64,000 nt of DNA from Hyposmocoma kahamanoa (taxonomy: Eukaryota > Arthropoda > Insecta > Lepidoptera > Cosmopterigidae), in the NCBI RefSeq assembly GCF_003589595.1, contig NW_020654748.1, forward strand, positions 2,920,320 to 2,984,319. The letters run 5' to 3'. Within the stretch, counting starts at the first letter, position 1, and every line of letters starts with the position of its first letter. The notes beneath the pieces were generated by a model. It had not been told where the DNA came from. It worked only from the letters and a program-made list of their open reading frames with translations, and ran no database searches. The translations under genes and the position numbers were made by a program. Positions 1-10,319 of the stretch are shown here, in pieces.

Positions 1-639
1 GAGAGACAGTATGTCAAACCATTAAGTTGGTATGGAATAATCTGAAGTTGGAACATTTTTGTTTTTATTATAGCTGTGATGTGATAATAATAATCAATTA
101 TTGAATAACGGTGACAGCTTACCATATTAACCGTATACCGTAAGATACGAATGCCACTGAAGCTTGAACTTCAGTACTGTAGTTTGAATGTCAGCTGTCG
201 AACTATACACCCCACACATTCGATGTTAGATGTTATGTGTAGAATACCTTTTAGTTCAAGAGCTAACTCGAGGACTAAATGCTTGAAAGCTTCTATAGAA
301 GCGAAATACGTTTTCCATTTGCAAAACAAGAGGAGTCCGCCATCGATTTTTTTGTTTTTAAACTTCAACATAGCCGAATGTATTTTTCTATCTCTAACAG
401 TTTTAGCTATAAGATAACTTAAAGTACATACTCGTATCTACATCCAACTCAATATTTCATAAGAAATAATTCTAGACTTGACTTTGTTTCTTAATTCTTA
501 ATTACTAAATTTCACAGTTAATCAAATATGTCCATTTTGGTTACAATCATTTCGAACTCGTGAATTTAACTGATGACAGAAATTAACTCAAATGTTTGAC
601 GTTCTATCAAACTAAATGAAAATATGAAAAATATTTTAA
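1..639. other. Unassigned AT-rich intergenic sequence
   Basis: I recognise no gene, RNA or repeat here. The 88-codon open stretch at 151-417 has no recognisable domain and is matched by an antisense frame of similar length, as expected by chance. Confidence 0.5.
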
Positions 640-935
640 GGGCGCGTTCTAATTAGCCGCTGTCGGCCCCGCGACTATCACTTTCATATAATTTCTAGAA
701 GCGCTGCAACCGCGCAGCTGCCGCGCGACACTCGCGCTGCAGTCGCGGTTAGTAAGGTGTACATATTATTTCAAATTAACCACGATGGATGAAAACTGCA
801 TTGAAGAATTTATAGAGAATGTAAAACAACACCCTGCAATGTGGGACAGCAGTTCCGCCAGTTATTCAGGATAAAAAAAGAGATGGCAACTGTCGCGCTG
901 CTGCAGTGCTTCTAACAGCTAATTTGAACGCGCCC
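640..935 (+). mobile_element. Harbinger-type MITE with terminal inverted repeats
   Basis: The left end GGGCGCGTTCTAATTAGC is mirrored by the complement of GCTAATTTGAACGCGCCC at the right end, about 18 bp of terminal inverted repeat around a GC-rich interior. The flanks are TAA on the left and TTG on the right, so the 3-bp target duplication expected for PIF/Harbinger is not clean. The interior keeps the beginning of a MADF-like reading frame (separate entry), which is why Harbinger is favoured. The element is non-autonomous, since no transposase is present. A related right end lies at 8058-8116. Confidence 0.6.
785..874 (+). pseudogene. Truncated MADF-domain reading frame inside the MITE
   Basis: An ATG opens 29 codons beginning MDENCIEEFIENVKQHPAMW and ending at TAA. 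The pattern (acidic start, hydrophobic-I-E-x-V, then HPxxWD) is that of the first helix of MADF domains, which are DNA-binding modules of Adf-1-like proteins and of the accessory protein of PIF/Harbinger transposons. A complete MADF domain is around 80-90 residues, so only the first third remains before the stop. The frame lies between the terminal inverted repeats of the 640-935 element, so it is read as the relic of the parent transposon's second gene, kept after internal deletion. It is unlikely to make a functional protein. A chance match cannot be excluded for so short a segment. Confidence 0.5.
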
Positions 936-1356
936 TTGAGGTAGCAAAATAAGATCAAAGAGATTATTTGCTTAACACTGTGTAATAAGTTATTTGTTAT
1001 ATTGATAGAGAAAATTTCCCCTAAGTACTTTATTAAAACTGATAAAAATATTTTAAAGGAAACCGTAATTAAGAGTTAGAGTCCTAACAATCAATTTAAA
1101 AAACTTTCCTGTGCATGCAACCTCAATTACCCAGCTAATATCAAATCTTGTCACAGTTAAATACGATAATCTGACAGAATGAATAATGTTGATAAGTAAT
1201 AAAACAAGTTCGAATGTTAAAACTAGAGCAATAATCATGATTTTGATTAAATTGCCCTTTTATGGCATTTGTGAATTAAAAAGGTATTCAAATATTAACC
1301 AAATCTTTTTTAGCTTAACCTGTAGAGCCACTGTTGTATTACTTTAATTATTTTAA
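936..1356. other. Unassigned AT-rich intergenic sequence
   Basis: No gene or repeat recognised. The reading frames present are short and compositionally biased. Confidence 0.45.
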
Positions 1357-1604
1357 TAGTAGTAGAGCATCTTGTAAAAGAGTTCGTCCAGAGATGTACT
1401 GCAATGTTTTGGATCTGCATGGTAAGGGTGCTAGTAAAAATACAGACACATGAGACTTGTTAAATTAAGTGTTAGGCGGACGGGCGCAGTGGTAGTGCCG
1501 CTTGGATCTTTGCTTTTTAAAGCTCTTAGTGGCACTGCAACTGTTATGGACAAGCGTGTCGCTTTCGTTTGCTTGTTCGTCCCGTATTGGTATAATAAAA
1601 AAAA
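1357..1604 (+). mobile_element. Family A (BMC1-like LINE 3' unit), plus strand
   Basis: The copy starts at the family's recurrent 5' boundary (TAGTAGTAGAGC), runs through GAGTTCGTCCAG, AAGGGTGCTAGT and GGCACTGCAACTGTTATGGA, and ends GGTATAATAAAAAAAA. The central CTATTTCTGCCGCCAAGCAG block is lost. It resembles the Bombyx BMC1 3' end in order and wording of these blocks. Confidence 0.75.
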
Positions 1605-2044
1605 TATATAAATATATTCAGAGCAATCGATATAGAAGATGACCACTGGAGAGTCCGTTCTAACGCCATTGGAAGAGCTTGTTCAGCCAAATACTAAAAA
1701 CTAAAACACACAGACTTTGCTGGCGCGGCCATTTAAAAAGAATGGGATAAGATCGAAACGTGAAGTTAACCTGTCTGCCACAGAATGAAGACTAGTTAAC
1801 ACCGTGGAAGCGAAACTGTGTGAACTCCATGGCAATGATTGGTAAGAGACAGCGCAGGACCAAAGAAAGTTGTGTAATAAATATCATTTGGGAAGCCAAG
1901 ACTTATTTTAAGTCAGCTGAGAAAAAAAGTAATTGTGCTAGAATAATGATAGAACTTCATGAACAGGTAGGTAAGTTCATTTTATCATAAAATCTCGCTT
2001 TAATATTAATGGGATTTTTTTAAATTATAATATTAAAAAGTAAT
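1605..2044. other. Unassigned intergenic sequence
   Basis: No gene or known repeat recognised. 1630-1980 is less AT-rich than its surroundings and may be an old LINE relic, but I could not read a convincing protein from it. Confidence 0.35.
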
Positions 2045-2287
2045 AAGTACCAGGATCTCGGCTCCGACTACCTATTTACAGCCTTTGGAGTCGAAACCCT
2101 TGACCCGTGGGATCCGAGCGCCCTTCATCTGTGCAAAATTTTATCTAAAAAATTAATAGACTGTCTGGGAAACCCAAGGGCCGGCAGCTACTTTGCCCAA
2201 CGCATTAGCATAGCCATACAAAGGGGGAACGCTGCCAGCATCTTAGGCACCTTGCCGCGGGGACCCAATTTTATTCATATAATTTAA
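2045..2287 (+). pseudogene. Non-LTR retrotransposon ORF2 C-terminal fragment (L2/CR1-like)
   Basis: An open frame of 80 codons without a start codon ends at TAA 2285-2287. It reads KYQDLGSDYLFTAFGVETLD, then a middle part, then SYFAQRISIAIQRGNAASIL. The pattern KYxxL...FxPxxVET...SYxxQRxSxAIQRGNAA is the conserved C-terminal tail after the reverse transcriptase in many animal LINEs of the L2/CR1 group. Only this tail is present; the reverse transcriptase and endonuclease are missing upstream, as expected from 5' truncation or decay. No frameshift or stop interrupts it, so it may be younger than most relics around it. It has no host function that I can infer. Confidence 0.7.
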
Positions 2288-3499
2288 AAATACTAGTTTT
2301 ACACTCTAGTATTTAAGCTTTTATTGTATCTTACCTGTGTACTATCAAAATAATAAGTAATAAATACGACCATTAGCTTGATAGAACTTCCAAAAAGGCT
2401 TTAATGAATATTAATATTAATCTACTTAAATAAGTTACAAGAGCATTGTTACGTAATTAATGTTTTGTGAAAGTGCAATGGTTATTATTTTGTAAGTACT
2501 GTTTTTAAGTAGTTAGTAAGTAAGAAATGTTGTACTTAAAAATTACAAAATATGTAGTTTTTTACGTTGAAATCCTTTTCTGGCAGATTGACATTTTGAT
2601 AATGATTTCTTTATCGTGCCAAGCGTGTTGACATGTTTTTAACTGCAAAAACAGTGTAGCGCATTTAATTGCTGATATGAACATACCGCCGGAAGGAATG
2701 GTATCGTTTTGACTGTACCTGTCTCAGACCTAAGAAACGACCGAGAGTTACTATTTATAACTGGCATGTATTTCAATGATAATTTTAAATTAGCAAAAGC
2801 AGCAGGCAAAAAAATCTAAACGGTCATCTTTATTAATGATTGATCCTTTTGTGACGGTGTGACCTCCTTACGCCGTCATCTCACCTTTTTGTATCGCCTC
2901 TCTCCGCTTGTATCCTATCATTTTTTTTATTTTACATGTATTTAAATTTTAAATTTGAATTGTTCCATCTTCCTTCACTTTCTCATTTTGTTTTGTATCA
3001 CGGTCACTCCCAGCTCGACCGCCACAACAATCGGAGATGTTTCAAATTCCATCGCGAATAATCGCTAATTCTGGTTCTTTACTACATTTGTAATAATTTC
3101 ATAAGCTAAATCATGTGTAATAATTTATAAGTCTATCTGTAATTCAGTTATTCGGCCCATTTACGGGTAAGTGCCTTAATAATAAAGTGTAGGGAGTGTT
3201 TTATACTGTTGTACCTGTTTTTTTACATTTACCTTTTTATTGTTACAGCCCATTCTTTAAACTTTACTTCTTTAATAAATTTTGTGGACCGGAAGTTTCC
3301 CGTTTCGTTGCCGTGAATCTGTTCACGGCTAGTTAGGGTTACAACCCTTTCAAGAGCATTAAAAAATGAGCATTAAAAAGGCTGCAACTATGGCGAAATT
3401 AAAAAGGCGGAAACGTAAACGAATTCACTTCTGGCACTCGCTGGCCGCTGCCGCGACACGCTCGCTTCGCTCACTCCGCTCGTGCAGCTTTTTCATACA

Positions 3500-3516
3500 C
3501 TAACCTAACCTAACCT
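3500..3516. repeat. Short telomere-type (CCTAA)n tract
   Basis: About three units of CCTAA, complementary to the TTAGG telomere repeat of many insects. It lies within the repeated segment and has a shorter equivalent in copy 2 (about 24637-24648), so it belongs to that repeat. Confidence 0.6.
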
Positions 3517-3555
3517 GCTGGATGAAGGACGCAACCAAGATTTGGCATGTGAAAC

Positions 3556-3575
3556 AACCTAACCTAACCTAACCT
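3556..3575. repeat. Second short (AACCT)4 tract
   Basis: Four exact AACCT units, the same motif as the tract 40 bp upstream. Too short to be a telomere. Confidence 0.65.
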
Positions 3576-3583
3576 CCGGTTAA

Positions 3584-3790
3584 AAAAACCGACCTCAAAA
3601 GTCATTCATCCCCTAGTTTGCCACCCTTAGAGGTGGAATATTTTCTTGAAATGTAAATGGGACCACATCTGAGATACCTTCTTTCCAACAAGAAAGAATC
3701 ATCAAAATTGGTTCACAAATGGCGGAGTTATCGGGTAACATACATACAGACGAATTGAGAACCTCCTCCTTTTTTTGAAATCGGTTAAAA
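3584..3790 (+). repeat. Family D dispersed repeat, near full length
   Basis: It starts AAAACCGACCTCAAAAG and ends GAAATCGGTTAAAA, containing TCATTCATCCCCTAGTTTG, GGTGGAATATTTTC and AATCATCAAAATTGGTTCAC. Further copies lie at 13629, 15463, 21800, 34305, 46640 and 55116. No coding sequence is visible; the class is undetermined. Confidence 0.75.
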
Positions 3791-4053
3791 AGAGGATCAA
3801 ATATTTCTTTTTACTATCAAATATTAATTTAGTATGCTTAAACATAACGACCGTGGTACCTTGAAAGTAATTCAATTATAATTCTTTCGTAGATTAACTA
3901 ATATAGGCGAAACAGCTAACATAAAAAAAAATGCCGTTTACTTAAAAAAGTGCACATTTACAATAGATCAATTACGTCTTTGAGGATTAAATAATGTTAT
4001 CCCTTCATGACTATGGTAACAATGCTTCAGTGTCGCCGTGCGATCCCATCATA

Positions 4054-4480
4054 ATTATTTCTGCCCCAATCAGTAAGCAGTAACGTGGGCTCTACTACGT
4101 TCGATATGGGAGTTGTCAACTTTATGTTCCAGGGTAGTGCAGGTGCAGTGGCAGTTAACGCACACACTCAACATAGCCCCGCACTAGGGAAACCCTGTGT
4201 CGCGGGTGCCACACACATAGACAATCACAAATTACACCCAAACTCACGAGAGAAATAAATGTAGGCCATACAAATACTTCTCCCGGTCCAGGAATCGAAC
4301 CTGGGACCTCTGCGTGGCAGTCCGGCATGGTAACCGTTCAGCCACTGAGGCAGTGGCCAATAGTTCTTTGCTACTCAAAGCTCTGAGTGACACTGCAACT
4401 GTTATGTGTAGGCGTATCGCTTACCACCAGACGCACGACTTGTTTTTCTCGTCACTAAGTATAATAAAAAATAAATAAAA
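4054..4480 (+). mobile_element. Family A copy split by a nested SINE-1
   Basis: The left part (4054-4156: CTGCCCC...CAGTAAGCAGTAACGTG to GTGCAGTGGCAGT) and the right part (4355-4480: TCTTTGCTACTCAAAGCTCT to ATAATAAAAAATAA) are adjacent in uninterrupted copies. The SINE-1 at 4157-4354 therefore inserted after family A. GGCAGT flanks both sides of the insertion and may be the target duplication. Confidence 0.75.
4157..4354 (-). mobile_element. SINE-1, tRNA-derived SINE
   Basis: Read on the minus strand: GCCTC..TGGCTGAACGG (box A region), then AGGTTCGATTCCTGG (box B), a body with TTTATTTCTCTCGTGAGTTT, and the GGTTTCCCTAGTGCGGGG end. Inserted in family A. Confidence 0.85.
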
Positions 4481-4909
4481 TGGTAAGTCCTATGTAGTGA
4501 ATAGTACCAACAGTAAATTATAAACTTCGCTATTGAAGCCAGCCACCCGTTACCATACTGTATTGTCATTTCAGATAAGACTTAAACACCATGGAAAAGC
4601 CCATAATGTATATAGCTAAGCCTATGTGAAAGCTAAACTGTCAGTTTCTCCATTAAAACAAATATTTACCCCATAAAGTTTAAGATAGAATCTGATCGGG
4701 AAACTTTACATAGCTACGAGACAATGAGTAATTCATGCTCGAGTTTTGATATTCATTGCTCTGCTAGTAAGCTAGCACGATAGCTGGAATTCACCTTATT
4801 TTTGACATTTTAACGTCACTGCCTGTAAATGAAAATAATATAACACAATAATCATCAATTACAAGTTTCTTACCGTGTGACCGTTCCGAAATAACGGAAA
4901 AATAAAATT

Positions 4910-5190
4910 GAGTGAGGGTGCTGGTGAAATTACAGGCACATGAGACTTGTCAACTTATGTCTCAGAGTGACGGGCGCAGTGACAGTGCTCCTGAGATCTT
5001 TGCTATTTAAAGCTCTGAGTGGCACTGTAGTGCATACTGTTATGGATAGGCGTATCGTTTACCACCAGTAGGGCTAGCACGAGAACGCGACTTGACGACA
5101 GCGACATAAAACGCGGGATTTCTATGCGAGAAAAGCAGTACAGGTGCACTACTTTTTCGACCCGACCTTGGTATTATACAAAAAAATAAA
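4910..5190 (+). mobile_element. Family A copy with an internal insert
   Basis: The copy runs from GGGTGCTGGTGAAATTACAG through ACTTGTCAACTTATGTCTCA to TACCACCAG, and resumes as TTCGACCCGACCTTGGTAT. The roughly 80 bp between (about 5070-5150) is not found in other copies. It is 5'-truncated. A SINE-1 tail follows directly. Confidence 0.7.
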
Positions 5191-5288
5191 AAATAATAAT
5201 AACAACGCACACGCTCAACATAGCCTCGCACTAGGGAAACGCTGTGTCACGGGTGCCATAGACACACACATAAACTACCACAAATTAA
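5191..5288 (-). mobile_element. SINE-1 3' fragment
   Basis: Only the 3' third is present: an AAT-rich tail, CACACGCTCAACATAGCC, and GGGAAACGCTGTGTCACGGG to CACAAATTA. It abuts a full copy in the same orientation, giving a partial tandem. Confidence 0.8.
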
Positions 5289-5502
5289 AAATAATAATAA
5301 CGCACACATTCAACAAAGCCCCGCACCAGGGAAACCCTGTGTCGCGGGTGCCATGAACACACACATAGACAGCCACAAATTACACACAAACTCACGAGAG
5401 AAATAAATGTAGGTCACACAAATATTTCTCCCGGCCCGGAAATCGAACCTGGGACCTCAGCGTGGCAGTCTGGCATGGTAACCGTTCGGCCACAGAGGCA
5501 GT
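5289..5502 (-). mobile_element. SINE-1, near full length
   Basis: AAT tail, body and tRNA-like head ending CCGTTCGGCCACAGAGGCAG (complement of the box A side). Box B reads GGTTCGATTTCC on the minus strand, with one extra T. Confidence 0.85.
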
Positions 5503-8057
5503 TAATAATGTGGTATGAAACCTGTCAATCACTAATTAGAAGACTCATTCAAGACAAACTCTTTTTTCTAATTAGTCAGATACACAACTACGAAAGAAAA
5601 AAATGCTATATATGTATATAGAAAATCATTTTTCTGCTATAACGTCAAACTTCTTTTTTTTATATTACTTCGCAAATTATAATGATTTTAAAGCCTACTC
5701 CGTCTACGACGCCAGTAAGATTTAGACTCCATTTTAGGGGATTTACTGTTTCGGCAGGACTGCCCTTTGTTTAGCATCGACAATATAATCTACTGTATAC
5801 ATATAGCATGTGACACATAGAGTCTGTCCCTCGCAGCGCCATTCTAATGGGATGGCGCGATTTGAGTGATACGGCGAGCGGTGAAAGTGGAGGACGGCAC
5901 GTTAGACGGCCCAGGGCTTTACTGGTGGCCTTAGGCTTCAATACAATAGACTACATGTCTGCAACTTGTACGTGCTATTTTAATTACAACAGTAGTATAT
6001 GGAGATTGAAAGAAACAGAAGCAAACTTCAATTAAGAGTTCTAAACCCTCTCCGTAACTCTTAAACACACGATAGTTTTTAAAAGGAGTCTTATTATAAG
6101 TTTTGTTTAAGTATTGAATTTTTTAATAAATAAATTTAAAAATCTAGTAGAGGGCCGTACAACTCATTTCCATCGCAATTTTTTTTAAAAGGGAACATTC
6201 TTTATTAGTGGCAAAAATTCAACATTATACATTTAGAACTTGACTATGTACCATAGTTAATTGATTACTTTAAAAAATAACGGCGGTAAAAAATTTTACT
6301 GTATAATATTAAAGAACCATGCAAAATTGTACGTTGTGTAAGAATCGCAAATTTCTGAGAAGAGAGAAGTTGCTGGTCATTTCACCTTCATGTGACAACG
6401 TTGTCGTGATTAATCAAAATTTGAAAATGTACTCGTATATACCTACTTGTTACTTCCTGTTCAAAGATTTTACCTGTACATACATACAGCTTGCCAACAA
6501 TACCAACTGCGACTTACCTGAAAAAAAAACATTAAAAATTAAAGAAACTTTATATGTAAGCAGAAAAGTAATTGTAACTTAAATTATTACTTTCAAACGT
6601 CCACTATAATGAAGTTGTAGCCCTGAATAATATTTATGTGTCATGATTATAAAATATAATAATTTGATTACATTGCAACAAGTATTTTTTCGTTACATAT
6701 TTATTCATTAATTACATGTTTTGTATAGCGTATTTATTTAAAACATTACAAGGTATTCTTTTTTGTTTGGTTGTTGAAAAGAGGGAGCTTTTCTAACTCT
6801 TAAATTTTTACCCTATACACGGAAAGACACCCTCAAAAGTTTTTGTTGTACATAGATCCCACTTTTGGACACGGATCTCCTCTAAGAACATACTTGAAGC
6901 CATATAGTCAGCTCCTTGACTTCTTAGCTGATCACTTTGACGTTCGTCTTTAATTGTTCGCTGTACGCCATCTTCCTCTCTTGCTTTTTCCTTCTATAAC
7001 TCTCACAATTCGTTATAACGTAATAAATGTCCTAACATTTTCCTCCTGGCTACAGCTAGTATTATATATATAAAAGGCATTAACCACTACACCCAGACAG
7101 CAATATATTTAAAATTATTAGAAAATGTAATACAATTTTCTGGTAAACCTGTCTCGGTAGAATCTGGTATGGTTAGCATAGTGGTACAATAATATTTCAC
7201 GGGTAATAAATCGCTCGGGCAAAGAGATAACGCGATAAGCTTTTGAATCACTATATAGGGTGATGCGATAAAGTTTCTTTGCTTTCTTAAGTATAACATT
7301 ATTGGTGGTACTGAATCAAAAACATGTCAAACTTGACACATGCAAATTAGATTTTTTTAATTTATTTATTTAAGGAAACAAACAGTCATGAACAGACAGG
7401 TAATAAACCAAAATTGATACACATACAGACCTAATGTTCCATTAACAAAAACTGAATTAAGATAATGAGCGAAACAACGTCACAAGCAAAAAAGAAGGAC
7501 AATATATTAAAAAAATTTAGAAAAATTAAAAACGTCAATAATTTATGCTTCTTTATATACATATACAAGTACACTAAAAAGCAATAATAGGAATAAAAAG
7601 CTAAAACATTTCATACTAAGTAATTTTATCACTAAATTTGTTGTTAAAATAAAGCTTCTCTTACCCTTACCCTAAAACCTTGTGAAGAAATCCCAAATAT
7701 GTATGACTGACTTAGATGCTTATAGAAGCTCTGCAGTGGCGCCACAGGTTATTTAATAGATACTACGTAACAGATACATCACTCTCATACAAAATCGAAA
7801 CCAGATGCTCACTACGAGGAAAAAAGAACCTAATCTCGCGCTCAGAGAGGTGAACATAACGTGGCCCGCCATGTGCAGTCGTGCGGAGCCGAATGCTTAT
7901 AACGCACTTAGCGGTAGACACTTATCACGTAACCTTGAGCAAGAGCCGGAGCCCTGGCTGCGCTACTAATTTTCATACAATATTTAGGAGCGCAGTTGCA
8001 ACGTCACTGTCGTGACACCGACACGTGAATTAATCAAAAATTACTAAATCGCCACAG
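5503..8057. other. Unassigned intergenic sequence
   Basis: No gene recognised. 5830-5930 is relatively GC-rich, with a 62-codon open frame at 5847-6035 that shows no known domain. 7330-7680 is A-rich and may be the complement of a LINE tail, but no protein remnant supports it. The rest is AT-rich. Confidence 0.4.
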
Positions 8058-8116
8058 ACGCGCAACTGCGTCGCCACTGCAGCACTTCTATAAGCGCCTA
8101 ATTTGAAGCTGCCCTT
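8058..8116. mobile_element. Terminal fragment of a Harbinger-type MITE
   Basis: GCAGCACTTCTATAAGCGCC followed by TAATTTGAAGCTGCCCTTA matches the right end of the 640-935 element (GCAGTGCTTCTAACAGCTAA, then TTTGAACGCGCCCTT). I could not locate the matching left end with confidence; GC-rich sequence of similar character extends back to about 7860. Confidence 0.4.
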
Positions 8117-8139
8117 AGAGTTATATAATAATAATAAAA

Positions 8140-8615
8140 TGTTTATTTCAGTAATGCAAATAACTTTACATTAACAGTGGACGGTACCTCCTATTAAGCT
8201 TATCAAGCCTGTATCAGGAGGCACTGCTCTACCTTTGCTATAAATGCACATTTAACATTTTTAACTTATACTTAATTTGGTGTTTAATTTTTACACTTCC
8301 AAACAACGTCAAAATAAACAATTTTTTTTAACAATTTTCAACATTCTTACTTTCCAACTTCCAATTTTAAATTCAATTTGAATCTGAAAACGTATGTGTG
8401 TGTTAGTGTGAGCATGTGTATTTGAATATGTGTGTGCGTGTTCTAATAGATCTTCGGTTTCCTCATACGATTTCGACTGTAGCCATTTCAATATAACTTT
8501 CTTGCAGTCATTACAACTTTTGGCGTATATTTCAAATTCCTTATTAATTAAATTGTATAAAGGGGCCGATCGTTTGTTGAATTGTCTGTTTGCAAATGTT
8601 GTATTTACTTTGTTA
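8140..8615 (-). pseudogene. Degenerate non-LTR retrotransposon 3' end
   Basis: Read on the minus strand, 8610 to 8448 gives an open stretch containing RQFNKRSAPLYNLINKEFEI, then KSCNDCKKVILKWLQSKSYE. It looks like the C-terminal tail of a LINE polyprotein, in which a short L-Y-N-x-x-N run is followed by a conserved K-W-L-x-S segment. Upstream the frame is broken by a stop near 8620. Downstream a GT-rich microsatellite (about 8390-8447) and an AT-rich 3' part lead to an A/T-rich end near 8140 that would be the element's 3' tail. Assignment to a clade is not possible by eye, and the fragment is old. Confidence 0.45.
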
Positions 8616-8619
8616 TGTG

Positions 8620-10169
8620 TTTACTTCTCCTCTTCGAAATATTTAGATCATATTTTAGAGACCTATATTGTCTGAGTACAGTTTGAGTGATGTAGAGTTT
8701 CCTCACCTATAAAGGTGACCGGTATAAACCGTTTTAGCTAAGAAGTATCCAAAGTGACAAAATTGATGTGCTCTTGCCTGTATATTTCTTGTATGACCTA
8801 CAAACCCTGTGAAACTTTGAAGAACTTAATAAGTATTGGAATCATAGATTAGACATTGAGTTATAACTTTGTTCTAAACCAATATTGCTGCTTAATTACC
8901 ATGTGCTCTACTGGAAAATTACAAAAAGAGTTATTTAAAAAAATTGCAAAAAATATTTAGAATTCAATGCGCCAAAAGAACAATTGTTTTTACTTTCTCA
9001 GCAAAAATGTCTACCAATTTTTGTAACTAGTCAATTATCCATTGTTTGTTAAATTGTAAATTGTGAATAATTTATACTTAATTTTTAAAATTAGAATTTT
9101 TAATTTTATATATTTTTGTTTAGATTTCTTCAAATTTAATTTTTGTTATATTTTATGTTACGTTTCAAAACTATTCTTTTGTTTTTAATTTTGTAATTGA
9201 ACATGTATTTGTGAAATAGAAATATTATTTTTATTTTTATGAAAATATTCCACCTGTTTCTTTATTATTATTGATACAAAGATGGAACAACACAAAGAAA
9301 AATTCCTTCAATCGACTTAACTCAAACCTGCGTCTGTCGCCATTACTCGGACTGTATAAATATCGAGATTTATACTACCACTATCACAACCATAGACACC
9401 AATGACTACCTAGTTCAGTCGTTACGCCTTCTTATAAAGATTGGAAGTAAGTTTCACGTAACATGAACTTTCAGAACATACTGTATTCCACTGGGCTGTA
9501 AAGTAAGTAGCCCATTTGCTATTTACCGATTTACAATTGCGGGACGTAAATCGATTTTCGTGTTTCGCTTATTTATTTAAATCAGAAATCTACCTGTAAT
9601 ATTTGTAATATATAGAAAGTAAGTGCATTGAGTTTACATAGCCGCATATCTAAATCACGCAAGTTATAGTAGGCACATTTAGTACGCTTTATTTACTTCA
9701 CTTACGCTGAAGACTGTTAGGCTCAATTTACGTTGTTGCGGAACGGAATGGAAGCAAATTTTTATAATAAAATGAACATAATGAACTATGCAATTGTGTG
9801 ATTTTCAAATCTATATATGGTAGTTGCAGGTTGTTGATTATGCTTTAGGAGTCCTATGCAACCACAAGAATTTAACATATTCACTACCGTAGTAAACGCC
9901 ATAACTCCGGTATAATTAAGTTGTCATACTGTTATTGTTCACAGTTAATAAATATACGGTACAAAGGAATTACACGATTTACGAAGGTTTACTCGGAATT
10001 ACTTTTGACGAGGAATGTTGCTGGAATCGTGTGGATCGGGCGCGCGATGACTGGTCACACCCGGAGGGAAGAAAACGTTACGTCAGCAAATGGTCCCTAT
10101 AATGCTATAGTTACAAAATCGGCTTCCATTCCGGTCCGCAGTGAATTGAGCCTTATGCGTATAGTAGTA
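8620..10169. other. Unassigned intergenic sequence, strongly AT-rich at 8900-9260
   Basis: No gene or RNA recognised. The 114-codon frame at 9921-10265 shows no domain and runs into a SINE-2-like element, so it is not called. Confidence 0.45.
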
Positions 10170-10278
10170 GACCATAAGTCGTTGGTAAGCCCCAGTTTGG
10201 CAAATAGAGTCTGGTTCAAGTCCAGGATAGAAGGGATTTCGTTTGTTCAGTCTTTGTGTCAATAATAATAATAATAAT
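10170..10278 (+). mobile_element. SINE-2-like tRNA-derived fragment
   Basis: Contains GTTGGTAAGCC (box A-like), a perfect box B GGTTCAAGTCC at 10213-10223, then GAAGGGATTTC, TTCAGTCTTTGTGTCAATAA and an AAT tail, the same order as the SINE-2 at 46897. Confidence 0.6.
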
Positions 10279-10319
10279 GTTCATATTTTATTATATAATC
10301 GTATTTAGTTCAACCTATT

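Larger units (their letters stand above)
2762..4001 (+). repeat. Long dispersed segment, copy 1 (paralogous to 24231-24986)
   Basis: Three collinear blocks match the second copy in the same order and orientation: 2762-2850 with 24231-24311, 3426-3545 with 24573-24680, and 3791-4001 with 24756-24986. Shared words include GCAAAAAAATCTAA-type text, CCGCTGCCGCG and AAAAAAGTGCACATTTACAA. Copy 1 carries extra sequence between the blocks, including a family D repeat at 3584-3790 that is absent from copy 2. It could be an old segmental duplication or a large unclassified transposon. Confidence 0.6.

Noticed and set aside
3500..3575. Chromosome end or true telomere array
   Set aside because: Only three to four units per tract, embedded in a dispersed segment with ordinary sequence on both sides.
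9921..10265. 114-codon plus-strand frame
   Set aside because: No recognisable domain; the second half is a SINE-2-like element with box B.
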